Source of the DNA: CANLBN01 sp034111645
GTDB taxonomy: Bacteria > Pseudomonadota > Gammaproteobacteria > Pseudomonadales > Cellvibrionaceae
Assembly (NCBI GenBank): GCA_034111645.1
Contig: JAWUWW010000003.1
Coordinates: 1-64,000, forward strand
Direction of reading: 5' to 3'
DNA: 64,000 nt
Position 1 is the first letter of the stretch. Every line of letters starts with the position of its first letter. The notes below the pieces were generated by a model that did not search any database, was not told the DNA's origin, and saw nothing but the letters and a program-made list of their open reading frames with translations. Positions 26,229 through 34,774 of this stretch are shown here, one piece after another. The position numbers were made by a program, and so were the translations under genes.

Positions 26229-27266
26229 TTAAACAAACAACGCTCTATGCACAAGCAACTCGGCCTTAGACATTACAAAAACACCATGGCCTCCAAACTC
26301 AAACTCTAACCACAAAAATGATATCTCAGGAAAAGCTATTTCAAGATTCTCCCAGCTATTGCCAACTTCGACAATTAAGACACCCTTCTCACTCAAAAAA
26401 TCAGGCGCCTGTCTTAATAATCGACGTGTAAAATCTAGACCATCACCACCAGAAGCTAGGCCTATTAGTGGCTCCGCATGATACTCTTGCGGCATAGAAT
26501 CGAGATCTTTTTCATCAACATAGGGTGGATTCGAGACAATAAGATCAAATGCTTGGCGCGGAATATCTGTAAAAAGATCAGAGACAATCGCTGTCACTCT
26601 ACTTTCTAATTGATAGCGCTTTATATTTTGCCAAGCGACTTGGATCGCCGCTGAAGAGATATCACTCAATAAAACACGAGAGTGCTCTACATATAAGGCC
26701 GTTGCGATACCTATACAGCCACTGCCGGTGCATAGGTCGAGAATATTAAGTGACTTAGTCACCTGACTCTGAGATTTGGCCTCATTTACACTTTCAATTT
26801 CACCCTCAATTCGAGCTTCATTTTCAATAAATCCATCAATAAATCCATCAATAACATGATGAACAATCCATGGATCAAATCGATTATTAATAAGTTCAGC
26901 CAATGGCGAACGCGGAACCAGAACATCGGGATTGACTATAAAGGCTAGTCCTGCAAACCAGGCCTCTCCGGTTATATAAGCTGCGGGGATTCGATCTCGA
27001 ATACGACGTTCGTACAAGGCTATAATGGCATCATAGTCGGACTCAGATACTAATTGTTGTAACACTGTGATGCTAACATCCCAAGACAAACCTAGTTGAT
27101 AAAAGACCAACCATAACGCTTCATCGGCAGCATTATCAGTACCATGCCCAAAAAAAAGCTCGGCCTCTGTGAATGCTTTTTCACCAGTATCGATACAGTC
27201 TTGAATTGATTGCTGTTTATAAGGCGCGAATTCAACATTAATAGAATTAGAATAATCGACAGACAA
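26229..27266 (-). CDS. prmB: ribosomal protein L3 glutamine methyltransferase PrmB
   Basis: SAM-dependent N5-glutamine methyltransferase acting on ribosomal protein L3. It has the LDLCTGSGCIGIA SAM loop and the catalytic VSNPPYVDEKDL motif, with the PrmB-type continuation QEYHAEPLIGLASGGDGL. At 345 residues it is about 35 longer than the E. coli protein. The extra part is an acidic insertion just before the SAM loop containing a duplicated FIDGFIDGF, caused by a short tandem repeat in the DNA near 26825-26850. First gene of the prmB-aroC-MFS-hemD run. Confidence 0.93.
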   Translation of the reverse strand: MSVDYSNSINVEFAPYKQQSIQDCIDTGEKAFTEAELFFGHGTDNAADEALWLVFYQLGLSWDVSITVLQQLVSESDYDAIIALYERRIRDRIPAAYITGEAWFAGLAFIVNPDVLVPRSPLAELINNRFDPWIVHHVIDGFIDGFIENEARIEGEIESVNEAKSQSQVTKSLNILDLCTGSGCIGIATALYVEHSRVLLSDISSAAIQVAWQNIKRYQLESRVTAIVSDLFTDIPRQAFDLIVSNPPYVDEKDLDSMPQEYHAEPLIGLASGGDGLDFTRRLLRQAPDFLSEKGVLIVEVGNSWENLEIAFPEISFLWLEFEFGGHGVFVMSKAELLVHRALFV

Positions 27267-27334
27267 GATAATAGCTCTTATTGATAAAAGGATTGAAAAG
27301 GTTGAAGTAATTAATTAACGCTGAAAAATATTGA

Positions 27335-28267
27335 CTATGAAAATATAAAATCTTGTACTTCACTAGCAACAGCCTCAGCTGATGACTCCATATGTAAATA
27401 ATGTCCATCCTCAAAACTTTTACAAACAGCGCCTTTATTTAACAACTGTCTAAATTGAAGTGCATAGTCTGTGTTTACTTTAGAGTCATTAAGTAAGTTA
27501 GTAAACTCTTCTTCACCAACATTTATTTTGCACTTTTCTTTTAGGCCTTCGGTCGCCATGACAAGCAATATTTTTGCAGAGATACTCTCAATACATGCAC
27601 TAATCTGCTCTTCGGTTAAGGCTGCCATTGATGGTGCCCACAGTTTACCATCGCCATGCCAGTGATAACCTTGCGGTAATTTACTAAGGCCACGTGTCGC
27701 TAAAAGTTCAGCAGTTGGCTGCATCAGGCGTCCATATTCACTTTGGAGACGCGCATAAATTGCAGCTTCATAGGTTTTATAACAGGAAAGCTTTCGCTTT
27801 AGGCGGCGTCTCATTTCGGCAATACTATTTTGCATCCGGCCCGGAAGCTGTTCTGCAGCAACAGCATAAGGGCCTAAGGCATCAAGTAAGACTAAGTGTG
27901 TGATTCGCTCAGGAAATACTGATGCGGCAAGTAATGACATCATTGCACCACGAGAATGTCCGATCAATGCAAACTCTTGCCAACCCATATGATCGGCCAT
28001 TTCAAAAACGGCCATAATTTCAGACCAAACAGGATAATCGCTTAAGCCTTGATAACGGTCACTAAAGCCGTGGCCAGCAAGATCGGGAGCCAGTATATTT
28101 ACATCGGATAGTTGTGGTGCTAGCACATTAAAACTTGCACTATTATCTAGCCAACCGTGTAATGCAATGATAGGCAAGCCATGCGGCTTACCCCAAAGCT
28201 GCGCGGCGTATCGAAAATCATTAAAGGTGAATTCAATGTCTGTTGAGTCTGCCGTCTTAGTCGCCAT
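27335..28267 (-). CDS. alpha/beta hydrolase
   Basis: A 310-residue alpha/beta fold hydrolase. The oxyanion strand ALHGWLDNSASFNVL (39-53), nucleophile elbow GHSRGAMMSLL and C-terminal catalytic His in EDGHYLHME are visible. A helical lid lies between residues about 150 and 220. No signal peptide, so cytoplasmic. The HGWLDN type is usually annotated as a putative esterase or serine hydrolase; the substrate is unknown. It starts 32 bp downstream of sixA on the same strand. Confidence 0.85.
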   Translation of the reverse strand: MATKTADSTDIEFTFNDFRYAAQLWGKPHGLPIIALHGWLDNSASFNVLAPQLSDVNILAPDLAGHGFSDRYQGLSDYPVWSEIMAVFEMADHMGWQEFALIGHSRGAMMSLLAASVFPERITHLVLLDALGPYAVAAEQLPGRMQNSIAEMRRRLKRKLSCYKTYEAAIYARLQSEYGRLMQPTAELLATRGLSKLPQGYHWHGDGKLWAPSMAALTEEQISACIESISAKILLVMATEGLKEKCKINVGEEEFTNLLNDSKVNTDYALQFRQLLNKGAVCKSFEDGHYLHMESSAEAVASEVQDFIFS

Positions 28268-28299
28268 ATTATTATTAAAAACTACGCTTAAAATTACAT

Positions 28300-28755
28300 T
28301 TAAGTTTCAGGTTGTAACAACCAATTGAGCTCACCAAAACCTTTCATAAAAAACTCTGACTGAATGCAAGCAACTGCTGCAGTTCGCATTCTGTAACGCC
28401 CAGGTTCTAGGCCAGCGAGATCATCCACCAATGTACCGATCAAAGGCTGGTGACTCACCAGCAGAATTGTATTGTTAGTTTCTGTAAGTGCTTTTATTGT
28501 TTCATCAGGATTCTTTGTTGGCGTTAAAAAATCACAAATGATGGTTTTTTTATTAATCGCCGCACTCACTAATGCTGCTGTTTGCTGAGTACGAACATAT
28601 GGACTTGCCCATATTTCATCAACCATTGTAAAACTACTTTCACAGCGTTCAATCATAGCGGCAATTTGCTCTCGACCATAATCTGTTAGTTCACGGTCGA
28701 TATCCTTCAAGGCAAATGATGTGGCTTCACCATGCCGCATAATAAAAACATGCAA
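28300..28755 (-). CDS. sixA: phosphohistidine phosphatase SixA
   Basis: Histidine-phosphatase family protein of 151 residues that dephosphorylates phosphohistidine on HPt domains or phosphotransferase proteins. MRHGEA (6-11) holds the nucleophilic His; LLVSHQPLIGTLV holds the second His. The partner kinase cannot be named from this window. It lies 13 bp after the DUF4389 gene in the gpsA-DUF4389-sixA order known from Pseudomonas-like genomes. Confidence 0.92.
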   Translation of the reverse strand: MHVFIMRHGEATSFALKDIDRELTDYGREQIAAMIERCESSFTMVDEIWASPYVRTQQTAALVSAAINKKTIICDFLTPTKNPDETIKALTETNNTILLVSHQPLIGTLVDDLAGLEPGRYRMRTAAVACIQSEFFMKGFGELNWLLQPET

Positions 28756-28768
28756 GGCTTAAACCCCT

Positions 28769-29176
28769 TTATTTATCTTCATCGGCATTTTTTGATTCAG
28801 GCCAATCTGCAAAAGGAAAAGGTTTATCATCTGAATTGTAAGTTAAAAATTGCAGTACTTTAAAAATAAAAAGTGATGCACTATTACCAAAATCTTTTAA
28901 TTTGCTGTTACCTTCGCCTGCAAATAACGCCCAGAAAAATTGCAAAATAATTAGTGCAACCATCAAATAACTAACAACACTTAGTATCAAGATAAATAGC
29001 ACCATAAATGCAAAGCGTAACCAATGATCCACGGACAACAAACGACTTTTCAATGAAGGTTCAGCCGACTCGACTTTTTCTGCATCAACTTTTTCTGCAT
29101 CAACTTTTTTAGTATCAACAACTTTATTGTCTTCATTCAACTTTTTAGCTTCATCATCTTGTGTTTTTTTTGTCAT
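28769..29176 (-). CDS. DUF4389 membrane protein
   Basis: A 135-residue protein. The N-terminal third is Lys/Asp/Glu-rich and contains a near-perfect KVDAEKVDAEKVESAE repeat from a 15-bp tandem DNA repeat. Two transmembrane helices follow (about 52-82), then FGNSASLFIFKVLQFLTYNS and PFPFADW, the DUF4389 signatures. Function is unknown. It overlaps the gpsA stop by 4 bp and precedes sixA. Confidence 0.88.
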   Translation of the reverse strand: MTKKTQDDEAKKLNEDNKVVDTKKVDAEKVDAEKVESAEPSLKSRLLSVDHWLRFAFMVLFILILSVVSYLMVALIILQFFWALFAGEGNSKLKDFGNSASLFIFKVLQFLTYNSDDKPFPFADWPESKNADEDK

Positions 29177-30201
29177 CTTATTTCTCCCGTAAAATCAACG
29201 TCACTATTTTGTTCACTAAGCATTAATTGATCAACAATACTATCAGCTGAAGCGCCTTCAAACAACAACGCATAAAGTGCATCTACTAATGGCATGTCGA
29301 CAGCTAATTCTTGTGCTTTTGGCTTTACTAAACGTAATGTATTAACCCCTTCTACAACCTGTCCCACGCTCTTCATAGCCGTCGTTAAAGACTTCCCCTC
29401 ACCCATTGCATAACCCACCCGATAATTTCGGCTTAGATTTGAATTACACGTTAAAAATAAATCTCCGACCCCAGCAAGACCTAAAAACGTCATTGGATCT
29501 GCACCCAATGCATGAGCAAAACGACCCATTTCTGATAGTGCTCGTGTCATTAGCAACGCCAAGGTATTTTGACCAAAGTGACGCGCTTGTGCCATACCAA
29601 CAATAATGGCGTAAATATTTTTTAGCGCACCGGCCAACTCAACACCATAACAATCATGACTTGAGTAAATACGAAATAAGCCTGAACTTAAAATATCTTG
29701 AACCTTTTTAATAAGCTCATCATCAAGACTCGCAATAACGGATCCGGTTAATTGTCCTTGAATCATTTCTTTAGCGAAGTTAGGCCCGCTTAATACACCC
29801 ATATTATTATTGGGTAATTCTTGCTTTAATATTTCACTCATTACGGTAAAGCCATCACGACCAATACCTTTAGTCGTACTAACCACGCCCATCGAGTCTG
29901 TTATAAATGGACGTATAGCTTGGATAACCTCTCGGAAAGATGAACTAGGTACTGATACAAAAACGATATCACAGCCTTCAATAACAGCTTTCAAATCAGC
30001 GCTAATAGTCAGAGATTCTGCTAATAGATGTCCTGGTAAGTAATGTTTATTTTCTCGTATATTTTGAGTCTCAATTGCACGTTGTTTGTCGCGCATCCAA
30101 AGGCGTGTATCAAAATTGTTACTTGCGATAACGTGCGCAAGCGCTGTCCCAAAACTTCCGCCACCAATCACGGCAACTTTATGATCTTTTAAAACCGTCA
30201 T
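29173..30201 (-). CDS. gpsA: glycerol-3-phosphate dehydrogenase [NAD(P)+]
   Basis: Makes sn-glycerol-3-phosphate from dihydroxyacetone phosphate for phospholipid synthesis. The 342 residues show VIGGGSFGTALAHVIASN (11-28), the conserved SGPNFAKEM block, catalytic Lys in ELAGALKNIYAIIVGM and GLAGVGDLFLTC. Cytoplasmic and probably essential. First gene of the gpsA-DUF4389-sixA-hydrolase run. Confidence 0.96.
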   Translation of the reverse strand: MTVLKDHKVAVIGGGSFGTALAHVIASNNFDTRLWMRDKQRAIETQNIRENKHYLPGHLLAESLTISADLKAVIEGCDIVFVSVPSSSFREVIQAIRPFITDSMGVVSTTKGIGRDGFTVMSEILKQELPNNNMGVLSGPNFAKEMIQGQLTGSVIASLDDELIKKVQDILSSGLFRIYSSHDCYGVELAGALKNIYAIIVGMAQARHFGQNTLALLMTRALSEMGRFAHALGADPMTFLGLAGVGDLFLTCNSNLSRNYRVGYAMGEGKSLTTAMKSVGQVVEGVNTLRLVKPKAQELAVDMPLVDALYALLFEGASADSIVDQLMLSEQNSDVDFTGEIR

Positions 30202-30316
30202 ATATTAATCAATTTCTTATAAATGATAAAAATTCATACTAATCATACCAAGCAATAGCAATTAGATACAGCCTATCGAATAACCGATAGAGTATTAAGC
30301 ATAAACGTAGGAGTAA

Positions 30317-30355
30317 GACAAAAAAAGCTTAGCCATGTACATATAGCTAAGCTTT
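30317..30355 (-). terminator. rho-independent terminator of htpG
   Basis: Read on the - strand, AAAGCTTAGC and GCTAAGCTTT form a 10-bp stem around a 12-nt loop, followed directly by a T-run. It lies 60 bp beyond the htpG stop. Confidence 0.85.
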
Positions 30356-30418
30356 ATCGACAATAACACTTAAAATCACAATAAGAGTTATATTACTTTA
30401 AATAAAAAACGCTAAGCG

Positions 30419-32365
30419 TTAGTGAGAAAGCTCCAGTAATAACTTATTTAGACGTCCTACATATGCAGCAGGATCTTCAAGCTGTCCGCCCTCTGCAAGA
30501 TTTGCCTGATCAAATAAAACACTTACTAAGTCAGCAAAGCGATCTTCATCTGCTTCTTGATCTAATTTTTTCACTAGCGGATGTTCGGGGTTAAGCTCAA
30601 AAATAGACTTGCTATCAGGTACATCTTGGCCTGCTTGCTCAAGCATTCTGCGCATTTGCGCACCCATATCGGCCTCACCAACTACAACACAAGCAGGAGA
30701 GTCAGTTAAACGATTAGTCAAACGTACTGACTCTACTTTATCAGCTAGAGCTTTTTGACTTCGCTCAACTAAACTTTTTAGCTCTTCATTAATTTTTTCT
30801 TGTTCTTTCTTTTCTTCCTCGGTATCAAGCTCACCAAGATCGAGTGCGCCACGGCCAACATCTTGTACTATTTTTCCATCATATTCACGCAGATGGCTCA
30901 TCGTCCAATCATCTATACGTTCAGAAAGTAATAAAACTTCTATGCCTTTTTTACGAAACACTTCTAAGTGAGGTGAATGTTTTGCGGTATTGAAATTTTC
31001 GGCTGCCACATAATAAATTTTATTCTGCCCTTCTTGCATACGTGACACATAATCATCAAGCGATTGATCTTGCGTCTTCGTATCTGTGTGCGTAGTTGAG
31101 AAGCGTAAAAGTTGTGCAATTTTTTCTTTATTAGCAAAATCTTCGCCTGGACCTTCTTTAAGCACTTGGCCAAACTCTTTCCAGAATGCATTGTATTCTT
31201 CTGGTTTTTTCTTAGCCATCTTGCTGAGCATATCGAGTACACGCTTGACCAGTGCAGAACGCATTGCATCGACATTGGGATCTTTTTGTAAAATTTCACG
31301 CGAAACATTTAACGAAATATCATTAGAATCGACGACGCCTTTAACAAAACGTAGGTATAACGGAAGAAACTGCTCAGCCTCATCCATAATAAAAGTGCGC
31401 TGAACATATAACTTTAAACCGCGCGCTGTATCGCGATTAAACATATCAAAGGGAGCTTTTTTAGGGATATATAAAAGGCTGGTATAGTCCAGCTTACCTT
31501 CAACACGGTTATGACTCCAAATTAATGCATCGTTATAATCATGCGAGACATACTTATAAAACTCTTGGTACTCCTCGTCTTTCACATCACTGCGTGAGCG
31601 TGTCCATAGAGCCTTTGCGGTATTAATAACTTCATCTTCAAAGGTAACTTTTGGTGTTTTTTTCTTTGCACCTTCTTCAACTTCGGCTGCTGGCTCAGTC
31701 ACTTCTTTTTGCATAATAACGGGCAAAGAAATATGATCTGAATATTTTTTGATGATCGAACGAAGTCGCCAACTATCTGCAAATTCAGTAGCATCTTTTT
31801 TTAAGTGTAAAACAATACTAGTACCACGAGACTCTTTCTCAACATTTTCGATTGTAAAGTCTGCATCACCCAAGCACTGCCAATGCGTGCCCGTTGATTT
31901 ATCGGTGCCTGCGCGACGAGTAAATACTTCAATATTATCGGCAACTATAAAACCTGAGTAAAAACCCACCCCAAACTGGCCAATTAATTGTGAATCTTTT
32001 TTCTGATCACCTGATAACTTCTCCATAAATGCAGCTGTACCAGATTTAGCAATTGTTCCAAGATTACTAATAACCTCTTCACGACTCATACCAATACCAT
32101 TATCGCTAATAGTAACGGTCTTTGCTTTTTTATCGAAGTCAATACGAATAGCTAGCTCAGAGTCATCTTCATAAAGACTATTATCTTTAAGCGCTTCAAA
32201 ACGTAATTTATCAGCCGCATCAGATGCATTAGAAACTAATTCACGTAAAAATATTTCACGATTAGAATAAAGTGAATGAATCATCAGTTTCAATAGCTGT
32301 TTTGCCTCAGCTTGAAAACCAAGAGTTTCTTTTTGGGTAGTGTTTGAATCAGCGGTCGCAGTCAC
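30419..32365 (-). CDS. htpG: molecular chaperone HtpG (Hsp90)
   Basis: Bacterial Hsp90, an ATP-driven dimeric chaperone in the cytoplasm. The 648 residues contain the GHKL ATPase domain with NREIFLRELVSNASDAADKL (36-55), DNGIGM and GQFGVGFYSGF, then the middle domain with SLNVSREILQKD and the dimerisation domain. An extra Glu/Lys-rich loop near residues 215-230 (EPAAEVEEGAKKKTPK) makes it slightly longer than the E. coli protein (624). It starts with GTG preceded by AGGAG. A sigma-32 type promoter lies about 100 bp upstream. Confidence 0.97.
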   Translation of the reverse strand: MTATADSNTTQKETLGFQAEAKQLLKLMIHSLYSNREIFLRELVSNASDAADKLRFEALKDNSLYEDDSELAIRIDFDKKAKTVTISDNGIGMSREEVISNLGTIAKSGTAAFMEKLSGDQKKDSQLIGQFGVGFYSGFIVADNIEVFTRRAGTDKSTGTHWQCLGDADFTIENVEKESRGTSIVLHLKKDATEFADSWRLRSIIKKYSDHISLPVIMQKEVTEPAAEVEEGAKKKTPKVTFEDEVINTAKALWTRSRSDVKDEEYQEFYKYVSHDYNDALIWSHNRVEGKLDYTSLLYIPKKAPFDMFNRDTARGLKLYVQRTFIMDEAEQFLPLYLRFVKGVVDSNDISLNVSREILQKDPNVDAMRSALVKRVLDMLSKMAKKKPEEYNAFWKEFGQVLKEGPGEDFANKEKIAQLLRFSTTHTDTKTQDQSLDDYVSRMQEGQNKIYYVAAENFNTAKHSPHLEVFRKKGIEVLLLSERIDDWTMSHLREYDGKIVQDVGRGALDLGELDTEEEKKEQEKINEELKSLVERSQKALADKVESVRLTNRLTDSPACVVVGEADMGAQMRRMLEQAGQDVPDSKSIFELNPEHPLVKKLDQEADEDRFADLVSVLFDQANLAEGGQLEDPAAYVGRLNKLLLELSH

Positions 32366-32465
32366 GAGAGCTCCTTATAAGTTTGACGAATAATTAAAAA
32401 TAAAGATGTTGAGACTATCGAGGAATACTAGGTCTCATCATTTAACAGTAATTGATTAACAATAC

Positions 32466-32494
32466 ATATTGGGGGGGTATACAATTTTTTCAAG
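32466..32494 (-). promoter_or_regulatory. sigma-32 (heat-shock) promoter of htpG
   Basis: On the - strand, CTTGAAA (32488-32494) is an exact -35 match. After a 13-bp spacer comes CCCCAATAT (32466-32474), close to the -10 consensus CCCCATNT. Position, about 100 bp before the htpG GTG, fits. The G7 run on the + strand is part of this -10 region. Confidence 0.8.
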
Positions 32495-32554
32495 GTCTAT
32501 ACTATGTACTCAAAATATAACTTACACAAAACCACTTATAATTATCTCTAGAGG

Positions 32555-33469
32555 TTGTCTTCTATTCAGTACTTATACTCAAAACCGCGTCTTTTATTGG
32601 CTTTATCAGCATTATTTTGGGCGGGCAATGCCATTGTAGGACGGTCGCTTAAAGATAACGTTGATGCAGTGGATATGAACCTTATTCGCTGGACATTAGC
32701 TCTTTTAATTTTATCGCCTTTTGTTTATCGCTCTATTCAATCCGAATACATCACCATTTTTAAACATTGGCGCATGATTGGTATTTTAGGAGTACTTGGG
32801 ATTGCCTGTTTTCAAGTTTTTTTATATCTAGCGCTACAAACAACGCAAGTTGTTAACGCCCTTCTATTACTGTCTCTTTGTCCTATCTTAATTTTTATTG
32901 GCAACATGATATTTTATCGTGAGCTTCCGTCAGCTAAAGCGGCCATTGGCGTTTTGGTGTCTCTTCTAGGCGTCATTACTGTTGTTTCTCATGGAGATTT
33001 TGAAATATTAAAGAACTTTGCTTTTGGTATTGGTGATTTTTGGATGTTTCTCGCAAGCTGTACATGGGCTGCCTATTCGATTGCTCTCAGAAGTAAACCT
33101 AAGAATATATCTCAGCTCAACATGTTATTCTCATGCACTGTTGTAGGTGTGGCATTACTTTCTGTTACGGCTCTTTTTATAGACTCTTCATCAGTTGTTT
33201 CGACTTGGGACACCTCCACTTACTTATCGTTAGCTTACCTAGCGATTGTGCCTTCTATTTTAGCCTTCATTTGTTGGAACCGAGGGGTTGAACTTATAGG
33301 TGCGAGTCAAGCGGGTTCATTTCTGCATTTAATACCGTTATTTGGCGCTTTTTTATCCTATATCTTGTTAGGCGAGCAATTGGCATTTTATCACTTGCTA
33401 GGCGGATTACTGATCTTTGCTGGAATTGCTCTAACCAGTAATATGAAATTCAGTAACAAAACTAAATAA
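32555..33469 (+). CDS. EamA/DMT-family transporter
   Basis: A 304-residue membrane protein with ten helices in two EamA repeats. LSALFWAGNAIVGRSL and MNLIRWTLALLIL open the first repeat, and FGIGDFWMFLASCTWAAYSI opens the second. Family members export amino acids or other small metabolites; the substrate here is unknown. The start is uncertain: the TTG at 32555 directly abuts GAGG, whereas an ATT at 32567 would have ideal spacing from it. There is no ATG near. Transcribed divergently from htpG. Confidence 0.85.
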   Translation: MSSIQYLYSKPRLLLALSALFWAGNAIVGRSLKDNVDAVDMNLIRWTLALLILSPFVYRSIQSEYITIFKHWRMIGILGVLGIACFQVFLYLALQTTQVVNALLLLSLCPILIFIGNMIFYRELPSAKAAIGVLVSLLGVITVVSHGDFEILKNFAFGIGDFWMFLASCTWAAYSIALRSKPKNISQLNMLFSCTVVGVALLSVTALFIDSSSVVSTWDTSTYLSLAYLAIVPSILAFICWNRGVELIGASQAGSFLHLIPLFGAFLSYILLGEQLAFYHLLGGLLIFAGIALTSNMKFSNKTK

Positions 33470-33565
33470 TCGGCGTAAAAATAAAATAATAAAGACCATA
33501 GACAATGACATCACAGCAGTCTATAGCTATAATCTATCTATTTGTTTAATCGGGGATTACAATTA

Positions 33566-33778
33566 ATGAATCTTGAATATTACATCATTAACGGTCGTGG
33601 CGAAGGCGGCTCTAAATTTCAACTTGCTAAACTACAAGACGAGTCAGGTAATAACTTTAAAGGCGAATATGATATGTCGCGTCATTTCGCTTCCATTGAT
33701 GAGTTGACTAATTATATTGCCGATGAAGTTGTTAAAAAGCCTGCTGGCGACCTATCTTTAAAACCAATGAACATATAA
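33566..33778 (+). CDS. small hypothetical protein
   Basis: A 70-residue soluble protein, NLEYYIINGRGEGGSKFQLA at the start and a helical HFASIDELTNYIADEVVKK later. No family recognised. The ATG at 33566 has GGGG ten bases upstream; an in-frame start at 33542 is less likely. It has a terminator behind it at 33865. Stand-alone gene between the EamA transporter and the convergent sdhD. Confidence 0.55.
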   Translation: MNLEYYIINGRGEGGSKFQLAKLQDESGNNFKGEYDMSRHFASIDELTNYIADEVVKKPAGDLSLKPMNI

Positions 33779-33864
33779 ATTCAATCAAGACTAATTTATT
33801 TACTCCTAAGCTATAACCTCTAAATAAACAGCCTTATATCTTATTGCTAAATTAAATTTGATTA

Positions 33865-33894
33865 AAAAAAAGGGTGCCATAAGCACCCTTTTTT
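33865..33894. terminator. bidirectional terminator between the small gene and sdhD
   Basis: GGGTGC-CATAA-GCACCC forms a 6-bp GC-rich stem, extended by flanking A and T tracts on both sides. It can therefore end both the + strand transcript and the long sdh-suc transcript arriving on the - strand. Confidence 0.85.
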
Positions 33895-34008
33895 GTTGTC
33901 TGTAATTTACCTAAAATATTTTAGCTTTGACACCTATCGTATTACTTAAGAGCCACTTAGCTAATGATTACTGACTGTTTACCTGTAGCTATATAGACGA
34001 TACTAGCT

Positions 34009-34338
34009 TTAAAATAGCAGTATTAAGCCGTAAATTAAGAAAACAACACTTACCGATATCGTTATAATTGTTATCAAATTTTTAGGTAAACCAAATTTTG
34101 ACGCATAATCGCCATCAATTTGCCAAGCGGCTAACACTCCATTAATGCAACTGAAAATCAACACAACAGTCAAATATAAAGTAAACACACCATTGCTGAG
34201 CATTGTATTAACAGACCCATAATTTAGTTCATCGGTCGACAAGAAAATGTATAGCAAAACAACACCAAAACTAATAATTAATGCATTAGATAGACGTTGA
34301 AAAAGCCATTGATTAATACCATTATTCATTAAGCCCAT
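34009..34338 (-). CDS. sdhD: succinate dehydrogenase membrane anchor SdhD, heme ligand absent
   Basis: A 109-residue three-helix anchor of complex II. The second helix aligns with E. coli SdhD around the invariant W-Q and D-Y: SCINGVLAAWQIDGDY here against SILIHAWIGMWQVLTDY there. The heme b ligand His71 is replaced by Asn66 (codon 34141-34143), while the quinone-site Asp-Tyr (Asp77, Tyr78) is kept. The whole protein contains no histidine, so it cannot offer another His ligand. The ATG at 34338 has GGGAG seven bases upstream and overlaps the sdhC stop; an ATG at 34329 (TAATG) is the alternative. sdhCD lie after sucD instead of before sdhA. Confidence 0.88.
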   Translation of the reverse strand: MGLMNNGINQWLFQRLSNALIISFGVVLLYIFLSTDELNYGSVNTMLSNGVFTLYLTVVLIFSCINGVLAAWQIDGDYASKFGLPKNLITIITISVSVVFLIYGLILLF

Positions 34339-34709
34339 ATTAATACTCCCGCCAATATTGCTAACACAACACCTAAAATAATGGCACCCCAAGAAAGTAA
34401 GCTGCCACTTTCAAAATTTTCACAAAGTCCAAAGTCTTGAATAATATGTTTTGCAGAAGCTAGGCAATAATAAGCTAAAGCCGTTAAAAAACCCCAAGAT
34501 ACAAACTGCAGTAAAAAATTGCTTTGCATAATTTGCGACGTAGATGTGAAGTGCTGCTCTGATCCATTTGCATAACCTAATAACACAAGTAAAAAACCTA
34601 ATCCCACCCATGTGATTACCGCCGTTATGCGGTGCAGAATCGATGCTATTGCTGTAATTGGAAATTTCACAGTACTTAAATCCAAATTAACAGGCCGTTT
34701 ATCGTTCAT
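34329..34709 (-). CDS. sdhC: succinate dehydrogenase cytochrome-type subunit SdhC, heme ligand replaced
   Basis: A 126-residue three-helix anchor. The N-terminus RPVNLDLSTVKFPITAIAS and SILHRIT is very close to E. coli SdhC, including the quinone-site Ser23 and Arg27. In helix II, WGFLTALAYYCLASAKHIIQDFG aligns with WGILTALAYHVVVGIRHMMMDFG-type sequence: the axial ligand His84 is Tyr81 here (codon 34467-34469), whereas the neighbouring His (E. coli 91) is kept as His88. GGAGG lies just before the ATG. Only 65 bp separate it from the sucD stop, so it is probably the tail of the same transcript. Confidence 0.9.
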   Translation of the reverse strand: MNDKRPVNLDLSTVKFPITAIASILHRITAVITWVGLGFLLVLLGYANGSEQHFTSTSQIMQSNFLLQFVSWGFLTALAYYCLASAKHIIQDFGLCENFESGSLLSWGAIILGVVLAILAGVLIWA

Positions 34710-34774
34710 TTTTTTCCTCCAACAAATCTAGGGATGCATAATATCTAAGCTAGTCAGATACTATGCATATTTTA

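Noticed and set aside
32471..32477. G7 tract as a phase-variation switch for the EamA gene
   Set aside because: It is explained by the -10 element of the sigma-32 promoter of htpG and is not inside a reading frame.
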